Positions 1 through 5,707 of a stretch of DNA of 7,575 nucleotides are shown here, piece by piece (position 1 is the first letter of the stretch; each line of letters starts with the position of its first letter). Where the stretch lies: positions 1-7,575 of the forward strand of contig JAKFXU010000096.1 of NCBI GenBank assembly GCA_021731215.1. The letters are read 5' to 3'. The position numbers and the translations under genes are program-made. This DNA is from Rhodoferax sp. (GTDB taxonomy: Bacteria > Pseudomonadota > Gammaproteobacteria > Burkholderiales > Burkholderiaceae_C). Below the pieces are notes generated by a model. That model was not told the DNA's origin. It was given only the letters and a program-made list of their open reading frames with translations, and did no database searches.

Positions 1-906
1 TGGCAGGTACTGCGTCTGCATCTGTTTGGCCGGGCCCAGCAGGTTCTGGAACGTGTCGCGCAGCACGGCCGTGTTCATCGTCCGGCCGCCGGCGTAATAG
101 CGCTTGGACAACTGGCCCAGGGCGTAGGTGGTGGCGAAGGAAAACGCCATACCAGTGGCCGCGCCGCCGACCTTGCCGAAGGCCTTGCCAGCCGCCTTGC
201 CGAGCAGCCCGCCCAGCAGCTTGCGGCCGAACTGTTCGAGGTATTGCGAAGTGAGGCCGACCCCGGCTGCGGCGATGAATTCCTTGATGTGACCCTGGTC
301 GAGTTCGACCCCGTGGGCCTTGCCGATGCCATACACCATCTTGATCTGCAGCGGGATGATGGCCATGGACGCCCAGGATTGTGGCAGCAGTTCCAACGCG
401 CCGTTGAGCAGGGCGTGGTTGAGGATGGACTGGTCCAGTTCCGCCTCCGGCACCTTCGGCTGGGCCGCCACCACCGGGCCGGACGCGACGGCGGCGCCGG
501 TGGTCACGGCGGGCGCGGCGGCCTCGCTCAGATCGACAATGGCATCGGCCTCGCCCTCGATGACATCGGTTTGCACGGCATCGAGCTTGAGCAGGGCCTT
601 GAGCTCATCCAGAAAATGGCGCTCGGCCTCGCTCTGGCGACCGTCGGCATTGCACACGCACACTGCCATTTCATACGCCAACTGGCGCGCGTCGGGATCA
701 CCCAAAGCCGCCACCGCGCGGTCGAGGCTCAGCCGCTTGAGCAGCACATCCTGGTAAAGCCGGGCAAGACCGGGTGCGCCCGTCTCGCCGCCCAGGGATT
801 CGGCGATGCCGCGGATTTCCTCACGTTCGCGCTCGTGCTTGACGCCGTCGGCGAAGGCGGCATACAGGGCGATGGCGAGGATGGCTTTCTGCTGTTCAGG
901 GTTCAT
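1..906 (-). CDS. TerB-like / DUF697-like (YcjF-type) protein, C-terminus cut by window edge
   Basis: An open frame of 302 codons starts at the ATG at 904-906 and runs off the left edge without a stop. Residues 1 to about 110 are a helical, TerB-like segment. It has two acidic turns typical of that family, FADG (18-21) and CNADG (85-89), each followed by a charged helix. Residues about 115-155 form an Ala/Val/Pro-rich linker. From about 160 the sequence resembles DUF697/YcjF-type domains: a hydrophobic helix (MAIIPLQIKMVYGIGKAHG, 181-199), then a Gly-rich stretch (LLGGLLGKAAGKAFGKVGG, 230-248) and FATTYALGQLSKRYYAGG (257-274). It is probably membrane-associated. Family annotations often say 'tellurite resistance', but nothing here shows that function. 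It is last in a run of minus-strand genes, 123 bp after the amphi-Trp gene, so it may also have its own promoter. The ribosome site is weak (CGGAA about 6 nt upstream). The coding call is firm; the domain names come from recall, not a search. Confidence 0.85.
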   Translation of the reverse strand, partial: MNPEQQKAILAIALYAAFADGVKHEREREEIRGIAESLGGETGAPGLARLYQDVLLKRLSLDRAVAALGDPDARQLAYEMAVCVCNADGRQSEAERHFLDELKALLKLDAVQTDVIEGEADAIVDLSEAAAPAVTTGAAVASGPVVAAQPKVPEAELDQSILNHALLNGALELLPQSWASMAIIPLQIKMVYGIGKAHGVELDQGHIKEFIAAAGVGLTSQYLEQFGRKLLGGLLGKAAGKAFGKVGGAATGMAFSFATTYALGQLSKRYYAGGRTMNTAVLRDTFQNLLGPAKQMQTQYLP

Positions 907-940
907 GGTCTGGTTCCGAAAAGTACGTGCTGGTGAAGAA

Positions 941-946
941 AATATA
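941..946 (-). promoter_or_regulatory. possible -10 box for the TerB/DUF697 gene
   Basis: On the minus strand TATATT lies 35 nt upstream of the ATG at 906, in an otherwise GC-rich gap of 123 bp (907-1029). It matches the -10 consensus at 5 of 6 positions. No good -35 hexamer sits 16-18 bp further upstream; TTGCTC is only 13 bp away. This is weak evidence for an internal promoter; read-through from the upstream operon is equally possible. Confidence 0.25.
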
Positions 947-1029
947 GCGACCGGCCCGAGAGCAAGGCGCACGGATCGCCGCGACCGGGGATGATCTATC
1001 GTCCCTTGCACTATTGATGTCGAACGGGT

Positions 1030-1257
1030 TTACTGTGTGTCCGACCATTTGATTTGGAACTCAATTTCCTGCGCGTCGCCTTCTCTTTCGTGCTCGATAT
1101 TGCAGATTGCCCGGACAGGAACCGAAATTCTTTCGCCCGCAATCTGGATTTCAAAGCGTTCGCCCTGTTCGAGCGCATCGGCCAGGCGCCGCAACTTCGC
1201 AATAAAGTCGGGCAGGGGGTAGGTTTTTTCTATATCGCGTTCAAGTTTGCTGTTCAT
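1030..1257 (-). CDS. small amphi-Trp domain protein (75 aa)
   Basis: The protein is 75 residues, starting MNSKLERDIEKTYPL. It matches my recollection of the amphi-Trp domain family: an N-terminal helix with an LRRLADALEQG core (about 23-33), then alternating hydrophobic/charged beta segments ending in EIEFQIKW, with the C-terminal tryptophan that names the family. The family's function is unknown. It has no signal peptide or membrane helix and should be cytosolic. I chose the ATG at 1255-1257 because GAAAGG lies 9 nt upstream; an in-frame TTG at 1290 would add 11 residues but has no comparable site. It lies 47 bp after the stop of the 41-aa frame and reads the same way as its neighbours, so co-transcription is likely. 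Coding is well supported by its length, ribosome site and amphipathic pattern; the family name is less certain. Confidence 0.75.
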   Translation of the reverse strand: MNSKLERDIEKTYPLPDFIAKLRRLADALEQGERFEIQIAGERISVPVRAICNIEHEREGDAQEIEFQIKWSDTQ

Positions 1258-1304
1258 GCTTGGTGGCCTTTCATGCAATGGGTTGTCCAAAGGTTTCCGG
1301 TAGT

Positions 1305-1430
1305 TCAGAGCTTGATCGTTTCCGTCAGTTTCAGCCCGGCGAGTTCGCGGATCGAGCGCGTCAGGTAATACAACGTCGCCAACATGATCAGCATCGATGG
1401 CAGCGCGATCAAGTCTCGGTTGTCATTCAC
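1305..1430 (-). CDS. 41-aa hydrophobic protein, GTG start overlapping the upstream stop
   Basis: A 42-codon frame starts with GTG at 1428-1430, sharing bases with the TGA (1427-1429) of the 196-aa membrane protein gene, and ends at the TGA at 1305-1307. The product begins MNDNRDLIALPSMLIMLATL. Residues about 7-24 form one plausible transmembrane helix. A basic turn (RSIREL, 25-30) and the tail AGLKLTETIKL follow. By the positive-inside rule the C-terminus would face the cytoplasm. The frame fills the gap that would otherwise separate the 196-aa and amphi-Trp genes, and the stop/start overlap suggests translational coupling; no clear independent ribosome site is seen. I do not recognise a family. 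The alternatives are a chance frame or untranslated operon spacer, but the hydrophobic-then-basic layout and tight packing favour a real small protein. Confidence 0.55.
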   Translation of the reverse strand: MNDNRDLIALPSMLIMLATLYYLTRSIRELAGLKLTETIKL

Positions 1431-2017
1431 TGCAGGGCAGCTTCGATACGCACGCTAACGCCGCCTTTGGGTTTTTGCGCGATCTTCAGGACGAGGCGCT
1501 CGCGGGCTTTGGTGTATTCGTGCGTCTCCGCCTGCGACGTGGCCGATTTCACGTTCTGGGCAAAGCCCTGTGCGGCAAAGCCCCTGGCGTAGTGGTCAAG
1601 CACCGCCGCGTAGTCCGCCTGCCCTTCGTATTCCACCGACGCCTGCCCGCCTTCCTGCTGCCAATGGGTGCGCACGAGTTCGGGATAGCGCGCCACAGAC
1701 CCCAGATCTGCGCCGCTCACGTCGCGCTGCGGCGGTGCGGCCGGTTTCAAGCCAGGCATGATCGCGCCCAGTTGTTCACGCATTCCGGGCACGGCTCGCT
1801 CCACCTGTTCCATCGCCCCACGTGCCACCTCGGGTGCGGCACCCATCCAGCCCTGTGCCTGCCCGAAAAACCAGCCCAGCAGCGCAATGGCGGCCCAGAT
1901 CAGCAGGCCGACCAACACCAGCAAACCGGCGCCGACTGCGATCCAGGTGCGCCCGCGCACCTGGAACAAGCGTGGGGCGAACTGGGCGAGGGTGGCAAAG
2001 GGTCCGAGTTTGTTCAT
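1427..2017 (-). CDS. single-pass membrane protein of unknown function (196 aa)
   Basis: The chosen start, ATG at 2015-2017 (MNKLGPFATLAQF), has GGGGA 7 nt upstream. An in-frame GTG at 2149 would add 44 residues, but that stretch is His/Arg/Pro-rich, lacks a ribosome site and reads like untranslated leader. Residues 1-23 are short, basic and probably cytoplasmic. Residues about 24-51 form one strong hydrophobic helix (WIAVGAGLLVLVGLLIWAAI onward). Residues 52-100 are an Ala/Gly/Met-rich periplasmic linker. Residues about 100-196 look like a small alpha/beta domain with ASVEYEGQADYAAVLDHYA and a C-terminal strand (GVSVRIEAAL), probably outside the inner membrane. I cannot assign a function. It is the first gene of the leftward operon, divergent from nhaR across a 281-bp control region, and its 134-nt leader begins at a good sigma70-type promoter. 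Confidence 0.8.
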   Translation of the reverse strand: MNKLGPFATLAQFAPRLFQVRGRTWIAVGAGLLVLVGLLIWAAIALLGWFFGQAQGWMGAAPEVARGAMEQVERAVPGMREQLGAIMPGLKPAAPPQRDVSGADLGSVARYPELVRTHWQQEGGQASVEYEGQADYAAVLDHYARGFAAQGFAQNVKSATSQAETHEYTKARERLVLKIAQKPKGGVSVRIEAALQ

Positions 2018-2158
2018 GGTGATGTCCCCGGTAAATTCCAGAGTTGGTTGACGAAAGTTGTTCCCGCACGGGCGTTCATGGCGATGAGCAGGGTCATGCG
2101 TTTCATTAGTTGGTCGATGCGCACGAAAATCTGTCATTGTCCGTTGCACATAGCCGTG

Positions 2159-2187
2159 ATGTTAGGAATAATGCTGACATCTGACAA
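2159..2187 (-). promoter_or_regulatory. sigma70-type promoter of the leftward operon
   Basis: On the minus strand the -35 hexamer TTGTCA (2182-2187) matches consensus at 5 of 6. The -10 hexamer TAACAT (2159-2164) matches at 4 of 6. The spacer is exactly 17 bp (2165-2181). Transcription should start near 2152, giving a leader of about 134 nt before the ATG at 2017. The region is clearly more AT-rich than its surroundings, as expected of a promoter. The moderate -10 fits a promoter that needs an activator, and a LysR-type dyad lies just upstream. Confidence 0.55.
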
Positions 2188-2207
2188 ATCGAATATACCG
2201 AAACAAC

Positions 2208-2226
2208 ACATCTACTAAATCGATGT
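2208..2226. promoter_or_regulatory. LysR-type binding dyad (ATC-N9-GAT / T-N11-A)
   Basis: ACATC (2208-2212) and GATGT (2222-2226) form a perfect 5-bp dyad separated by 9 nt, which contains the T-N11-A core (T2211, A2223) typical of LysR-family recognition sites. Its centre (2217) is about 65 bp upstream of the predicted start (near 2152) of the divergent operon, the usual place for a LysR-type activator site. It is 73 bp upstream of the nhaR ATG, so it could also serve autoregulation. The right half overlaps one copy of a direct repeat, AAATCGA (2186-2192 and 2217-2223), spaced 31 bp or about three helical turns. Confidence 0.5.
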
Positions 2227-2298
2227 TACAAGTTGCACCCCAAGTCGGCCGAATGCCGCTCGGTGACCCGCTTGGCACGGCTCGATCGACAGGACACC

Positions 2299-3210
2299 AT
2301 GGCTTCACTCAATTTCAAGCATTTGCGCTATTTCTGGATGGTCGCCAAAACCGGCAGCATCGCGCGCGCCGCCGAGCAGTTACACCTCACGCCGCACGCC
2401 ATCAGCGGACAACTGAGCGAGTTCGCGCAAACGCTGGGCGTGGAGTTGTTTCGTCGTTCCGGACGCAAGCTCGAACTGACCGACACCGGGCGGCGGATGC
2501 TGAGTTACGCGGAAGACATCTTCACCACCGGCGACGAGTTGCTCGAAGTGCTGCGCGACCAAACGGCGGCGCGGTCAGTCCCCTTCAGGGTCGGCATTGC
2601 CGATTCGGTATCAAAGGCCATCGCTTACCGCCTGGTGGAGCCCGCGCTCAAGCTCGGGGAGCCGGTGCGGCTGGTTTGCCGCGAGGGGCGGCTGGCGCCC
2701 TTGCTGGCTGAGCTGGCCGTGCATCGGCTCGAAATGATCATCGCTGATCGACCCATGCCGACCCATCTGAACGTGCGTGGCTACAACCACCTGCTGGGCG
2801 AAAGCGGGCTCACGGTGTTCGGTACCCGCCGCCTGACCAAGGCGCTGTCAGGCAGCTTTCCGGCCAGCCTGGACAAGGCTCCGTTTTTGCTTCCGGGCGA
2901 GGACGTCACGATTCGACCCAAGCTGCTCCAGTGGCTCGAAGCCAACGACCTGCGGCCCCGCATCATCGGTGAGTTTGACGACAGCGCCCTGATGAAGGCT
3001 TTCGGCCAGGCAGGAGCCGGACTGTTCGTCGCCCCCACCGTGATCACGGACCATGTCTGCGGGCAATACAAGGTTGCGGCCATCGGCCGCATCGATTCCG
3101 TGGTCGAGCAACTCTATGCCATCACGACGGAACGCCGACTCAGCCATCCGGCCATCGTGGCGATCAGTCAGGCGGCGCGGCGCGACGTCTTTGGCGAGGT
3201 CAGGCATTGA
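2299..3210 (+). CDS. nhaR: LysR-family transcriptional activator NhaR (303 aa)
   Basis: The product is 303 residues, close to E. coli NhaR (about 301). Residues 1-62 are the winged helix-turn-helix: FKHLRYFWMVAKTGSIARAA, then LHLTPHAISGQL for the recognition helix, then LFRRSGRKLELTDTG. The rest is a co-inducer domain with NhaR-specific strings shared with the E. coli protein as I recall it: FRVGIADSVSK, GEPVRL, EMIIADRP, GEFDDSALMKAFG, LFVAPT and RLSHPAI. In E. coli NhaR activates nhaA in response to Na+ and also affects other stress and biofilm genes; targets here are unknown because no nhaA is present. The ATG at 2299 has AGGA 4 nt upstream and gives the usual NhaR N-terminus; a TTG at 2233 would add 22 atypical residues. 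It is divergent from the small membrane-protein operon and convergent with metG. No convincing promoter of its own was found. Confidence 0.92.
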   Translation: MASLNFKHLRYFWMVAKTGSIARAAEQLHLTPHAISGQLSEFAQTLGVELFRRSGRKLELTDTGRRMLSYAEDIFTTGDELLEVLRDQTAARSVPFRVGIADSVSKAIAYRLVEPALKLGEPVRLVCREGRLAPLLAELAVHRLEMIIADRPMPTHLNVRGYNHLLGESGLTVFGTRRLTKALSGSFPASLDKAPFLLPGEDVTIRPKLLQWLEANDLRPRIIGEFDDSALMKAFGQAGAGLFVAPTVITDHVCGQYKVAAIGRIDSVVEQLYAITTERRLSHPAIVAISQAARRDVFGEVRH

Positions 3211-3328
3211 TCGCACTGGCGCCGGTGCTGGCCGATGCCAGGGCCGCGGCCATGGCATCGGCCAGGCGCTGGCGGCTGTAGCCCGGCAGGGAATCCAGAA
3301 GTTTGGGTCTAAATTCCAAGGCGGGCAT
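3200..3328 (-). pseudogene. probable remnant of a SulP-type anion transporter N-terminus (42 codons)
   Basis: A minus-strand frame starts at the ATG at 3326-3328 and stops at the TGA at 3200-3202, overlapping the last 11 bases of nhaR on the opposite strand. The first part, MPALEFRPKLLDSLPGYSRQ, looks like the cytoplasmic N-terminus of SulP-family sulfate/bicarbonate transporters (a PKLLD...L..Y motif just before the first membrane helix). SulP proteins normally continue for about 500 residues; here the frame passes into LADAMAAALASASTGASAIN and stops. The start is 15 nt after the metG stop, with AAAGG overlapping that stop, so it sits where a second operon gene would be. The Ala-rich tail could be the C-terminal end left after an internal deletion, or unrelated sequence; it also forms the dyad at 3230-3263. 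The SulP match is from memory and short. It could instead be a genuine 42-aa protein. Confidence 0.4.
3230..3263. terminator. strong 34-nt dyad between convergent nhaR and metG
   Basis: The arms GGCCGATGCCA (3230-3240) and TGGCATCGGCC (3253-3263) are perfect 11-bp inverted repeats. The loop itself contains a self-complementary GGCCGCGGCC (3242-3251). The structure lies 20 bp after the nhaR stop and about 80 bp after the metG stop, the right place for a bidirectional stop of two convergent transcripts. No T-run follows on either strand, so it is not a classical intrinsic terminator; it may act as a 3'-end stabiliser or pause site. It lies inside the SulP-like 42-codon frame. Confidence 0.4.
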
Positions 3329-3343
3329 GGTCTGCAAGCGCCT

Positions 3344-5551
3344 TTAGCGTACCCGCAGGCCCGGCTGCGCCCCCTTCGAGGGCTCCAGCACGTAGATGCC
3401 GGGATTGGCCTTTTCGTCGCCGTGGCTGGCCGCCAGCACCATGCCCTCGCTGAGGCCGAACTTCATCTTGCGCGGCGCCAGATTCGCCACCAGCACGGTC
3501 AGCTTGCCGATCAGGTCCTGCGGCTGGTAGGCGCTGGCAATGCCGCTGAAGACCTTGCGCGTGATCGGCTGGCCCTGCGGGTCAGTGCCTTCACCCGCGT
3601 CCAGCGTCAGGCGCAACAGTTTGGTCGAACCTTGCACCGGCTCGCAATTCACGATTCTGGCAATGCGCAGGTCGATCTTGCTGAAGTCCTCGATGCCGAT
3701 GGGGGGGGCGATGGCCTCGCCGCCGGGCCGCCCCAAGGCGAGGACAGCCCCCTCGGGGGGCAGGGAGGACGCGCCAGCGCCGACCGTGGGGGCAATTTCT
3801 TCACCGCCAGGGGCGGCTGATTCAGCAACTGCTGAGGCTTGTTCCACGGAGGCGGGGGCCTCAAACAGCGCTTCAAGCTGCTTGATGTCCACGCGCTGCA
3901 GCAGGTGCTGGTAGTTGCCGATGCGGTGGCCCGCGCCCAGCGCCTGGCTGGCGCTGCCAAACGACAGCGGTGCGATGCAGAGAAAAGCCTCCACCTGCGC
4001 CGCCAGCGCCGGCAGCACCGGTTTGAGGTAGCTGGTGAGCACGGCAAAGGCCTCGATGCAGACGCTGCAGACATCGTGCAGGCGCGCCTCCATGCCGGCC
4101 TGCTTGGCCAGCTCCCAGGGCTTGTTGGCGTCCACGTATTCGTTGACGCGGTCGGCCAGCAGCATGGTTTCGCGCAGCGCCTTGGCAAACTCGCGGCTCT
4201 CGTACAGTTGCTCGATGCTGGCGCGCTCGACCCGCAGTTGATTCAGCAGCGTTTGCCCGTCGGCTGAAACAGCGCCCAACTGGCCGTCAAAGCGCTTGGC
4301 AATGAAGCCGGCGGCGCGCGAGGCGATGTTGATGTATTTACCGACCAGGTCGCTGTTGACGCGCGCCATGAAGTCCTCCGGGCTGAACTCCACGTCTTCA
4401 TTGCGCGCGTTCAGTTTGGCCGCGATATAGTAGCGCAGCCACTCCGGGTTCATGCCCAGGCTCAGGTACTTGAGCGGGTCCAGCCCGGTGCCGCGGCTCT
4501 TGCTCATCTTCTCGCTGTTGACGGTCAAAAAGCCATGCACAAAGATGGCGTTGGGCGTCTTGCGGCCGCTGAAATGCAGCATCGCCGGCCAGAACAGGGT
4601 GTGGAAAGTGATGATGTCCTTGCCGATGAAGTGGTACTGCTCGGTCGCCGGGTCGGCCATGAAGGCCTCAAAATGCTGCGCCCCCAGCGCAGCGTCGCCC
4701 GCCAGTTTGATGAAGCGGTTTTTGAGCGCGGCCAGGTAACCAATCGGCGCGTCCAGCCAGACGTAAAAATACTTGCCCGGCGCATCCGGGATTTCGATGC
4801 CGAAGTAGGGCGCGTCTCTGGAGATGTCCCAGTCGCCCAGGTCGCGCTTGCCGTGCGCGTCGGGCAGCAGCCATTCCTTGATCTTGTTGTAGACCTCGCT
4901 CTGCAGGTGCGGCTGGTCGCGTGCATGGCTGCCTTGCGTCCATTTTTCCAGAAACGCCACGCAGCGCGGGTCCGACAGCTTGAAGAAGTAGTGCTCCGAG
5001 TCGCGCAGCTCGGGCGTCGCGCCGGTCAGCGCCGAATAGGGGTTCTTCAGCTCGGTCGGGCTGTACACCGCGCCGCACGCCTCGCAGTTGTCGCCGTACT
5101 GGTCCTTGGCACCGCACTTGGGACACTCGCCCTTGATGAAGCGGTCCGGCAGGAACATGTTCTTCTGGGGGTCGAAGAACTGGGCGATGACGCGCGTGGC
5201 GATCAAGCCGTTGGCTTTCAGGTCGCGGTAAATTTGCTGCGCCAGCTCGTGGTTTTCCGCGCCGTCGGTGGAATGCCAGTTGTCAAAGCCGATGTGGAAG
5301 CCGTCCAGATAGGGCTTGCGCCCGGCCGCGATGTCGGCCACGAACTGCTGCGGCGTCTTGCCCGCTTTTTCAGCCGCAATCATGATCGGCGCGCCATGCG
5401 CGTCGTCGGCGCAGACAAAGTGCACCCGGCTGCCCATCATGCGCTGGTAACGCACCCAGATATCGGCCTGGATGTACTCCATGATGTGGCCGATGTGGAA
5501 ATTGCCGTTGGCATAGGGCAAGGCGGTGGTGACAAAGAGTTGGCGGGGCAT
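3344..5551 (-). CDS. metG: methionyl-tRNA synthetase (735 aa)
   Basis: Cytosolic enzyme that charges tRNA-Met with methionine using ATP. The start [20 protein letters not shown] is the usual one for betaproteobacterial MetRS. Visible landmarks: HIGH as HIGH at 19-22; the zinc knuckle cysteines C143, C146, C156 and C159; the KMSKS loop at 348-352; the anticodon-binding helical domain about 390-560; and a C-terminal EMAPII-like tRNA-binding/dimerisation domain from about 618 ([16 protein letters not shown]) to 735. All key motifs are intact. It is longer than E. coli MetG (677 aa), partly because of an Ala/Pro/Gly-rich linker at about 570-617, which carries a palindromic repeat-like segment (see separate entry). 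The ribosome site is weak (GAAAG about 9 nt upstream). A TAAAAT -10-like hexamer lies 30 bp upstream. A SulP-like stump follows 15 nt after the stop. Confidence 0.98.
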   Translation of the reverse strand: MPRQLFVTTALPYANGNFHIGHIMEYIQADIWVRYQRMMGSRVHFVCADDAHGAPIMIAAEKAGKTPQQFVADIAAGRKPYLDGFHIGFDNWHSTDGAENHELAQQIYRDLKANGLIATRVIAQFFDPQKNMFLPDRFIKGECPKCGAKDQYGDNCEACGAVYSPTELKNPYSALTGATPELRDSEHYFFKLSDPRCVAFLEKWTQGSHARDQPHLQSEVYNKIKEWLLPDAHGKRDLGDWDISRDAPYFGIEIPDAPGKYFYVWLDAPIGYLAALKNRFIKLAGDAALGAQHFEAFMADPATEQYHFIGKDIITFHTLFWPAMLHFSGRKTPNAIFVHGFLTVNSEKMSKSRGTGLDPLKYLSLGMNPEWLRYYIAAKLNARNEDVEFSPEDFMARVNSDLVGKYINIASRAAGFIAKRFDGQLGAVSADGQTLLNQLRVERASIEQLYESREFAKALRETMLLADRVNEYVDANKPWELAKQAGMEARLHDVCSVCIEAFAVLTSYLKPVLPALAAQVEAFLCIAPLSFGSASQALGAGHRIGNYQHLLQRVDIKQLEALFEAPASVEQASAVAESAAPGGEEIAPTVGAGASSLPPEGAVLALGRPGGEAIAPPIGIEDFSKIDLRIARIVNCEPVQGSTKLLRLTLDAGEGTDPQGQPITRKVFSGIASAYQPQDLIGKLTVLVANLAPRKMKFGLSEGMVLAASHGDEKANPGIYVLEPSKGAQPGLRVR
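3701..3793. repeat. palindromic repeat-like insert inside the metG linker
   Basis: This stretch is compositionally unlike the rest of metG. It contains the hairpin GCCCCC-TCG-GGGGGC (3747-3761), a second inverted pair CCTCGCC (3715-3721) / GGCGAGG (3737-3743), and a run of eight G (3701-3708). Its core, with ccgggccgccccaaggcgag followed by gccccctcggggggca, resembles intergenic palindromic repeats I recall as abundant in Comamonadaceae genomes. It is read in frame as residues about 586-616 of MetRS. The two flanks encode similar peptides (PGGEEIAP and PGGEAIAP), so it may be an imperfect duplication or an inserted element that stayed open. Membership of a genome-wide repeat family is inferred, not tested. 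Confidence 0.5.
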
Positions 5552-5581
5552 GGGGGTTCGGCTTTCAAGAGACAGCTTTTG

Positions 5582-5587
5582 ATTTTA
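5582..5587 (-). promoter_or_regulatory. possible metG -10 box
   Basis: On the minus strand TAAAAT lies 30 nt upstream of the metG ATG, matching the -10 consensus at 5 of 6 positions, in the only AT-rich patch of the 156-bp spacer. The hexamer 17 bp upstream (GCCGGG) is not a -35. A start near 5576 would give a leader of about 25 nt. Confidence 0.35.
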
Positions 5588-5616
5588 GTCGGGAGACTGC
5601 TGCGCCCGGCCGCGTC

Positions 5617-5632
5617 GCCGGCGTTCGCCGGC
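5617..5632. repeat. 7-bp GC hairpin with 2-nt loop upstream of metG
   Basis: GCCGGCG (5617-5623) and CGCCGGC (5626-5632) are perfect inverted repeats around TT, with an outer TGCGC (5601-5605) / GCGCA (5634-5638) pair extending the potential structure. It lies between the adaptor gene stop and the metG promoter region. It could help end the secretion-operon transcript, but no T-run follows. It could also be part of the same intergenic repeat as the dyad at 5672-5697. Confidence 0.4.
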
Positions 5633-5671
5633 AGCGCAAGCTCAGGCTCGATGCCACAGCCAGTCGGGTAG

Positions 5672-5697
5672 GGTGGGCCAAGCGCAGCGTGCCCACC
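5672..5697. repeat. GGTGGGC...GCCCACC intergenic palindrome
   Basis: GGTGGGC (5672-5678) and GCCCACC (5691-5697) are perfect 7-bp inverted repeats around caagcgcagcgt. Short elements with this GGTGGGC-(A/C)AAGCGCAGCGT-GCCCACC pattern, usually preceded by TAGG as here (5669-5672), recur between genes in many proteobacteria as I recall. It sits 10 bp after the stop of the adaptor gene and may act as a transcript 3' end. Copy number in this genome is unknown. Confidence 0.5.
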
Positions 5698-5707
5698 TCG
5701 GTGCGGC

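Noticed and set aside
244..936. Plus-strand open frame (230 codons) at the left end
   Set aside because: It is antisense to the TerB/DUF697-like gene, which has a better composition and family resemblance and is merely unclosed at the window edge.
2018..2149. GTG start giving the 196-aa membrane protein 44 extra residues
   Set aside because: The added stretch is basic and His/Pro-rich, lacks a ribosome site, and would start almost at the predicted transcript 5' end; the ATG at 2017 has a good GGGGA site.
2174..2186. Tandem CTGACA hexamers as a plus-strand -35 for nhaR
   Set aside because: No acceptable -10 hexamer lies 16-18 bp downstream of either copy, so no nhaR promoter is called.
1397..2218. 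Plus-strand open frame (273 codons) opposite the 196-aa membrane protein
   Set aside because: His/Arg/Pro-rich shadow; it would run through the promoter region and has no ribosome site.
2233..2298. TTG start giving NhaR 22 extra N-terminal residues
   Set aside because: NhaR proteins begin a few residues before the HTH; the ATG at 2299 has AGGA directly upstream and gives the normal length.
4535..5671. Plus-strand open frame (378 codons) opposite metG
   Set aside because: Antisense shadow of a fully intact synthetase; composition is Val/Arg/Ala-rich with no family features.
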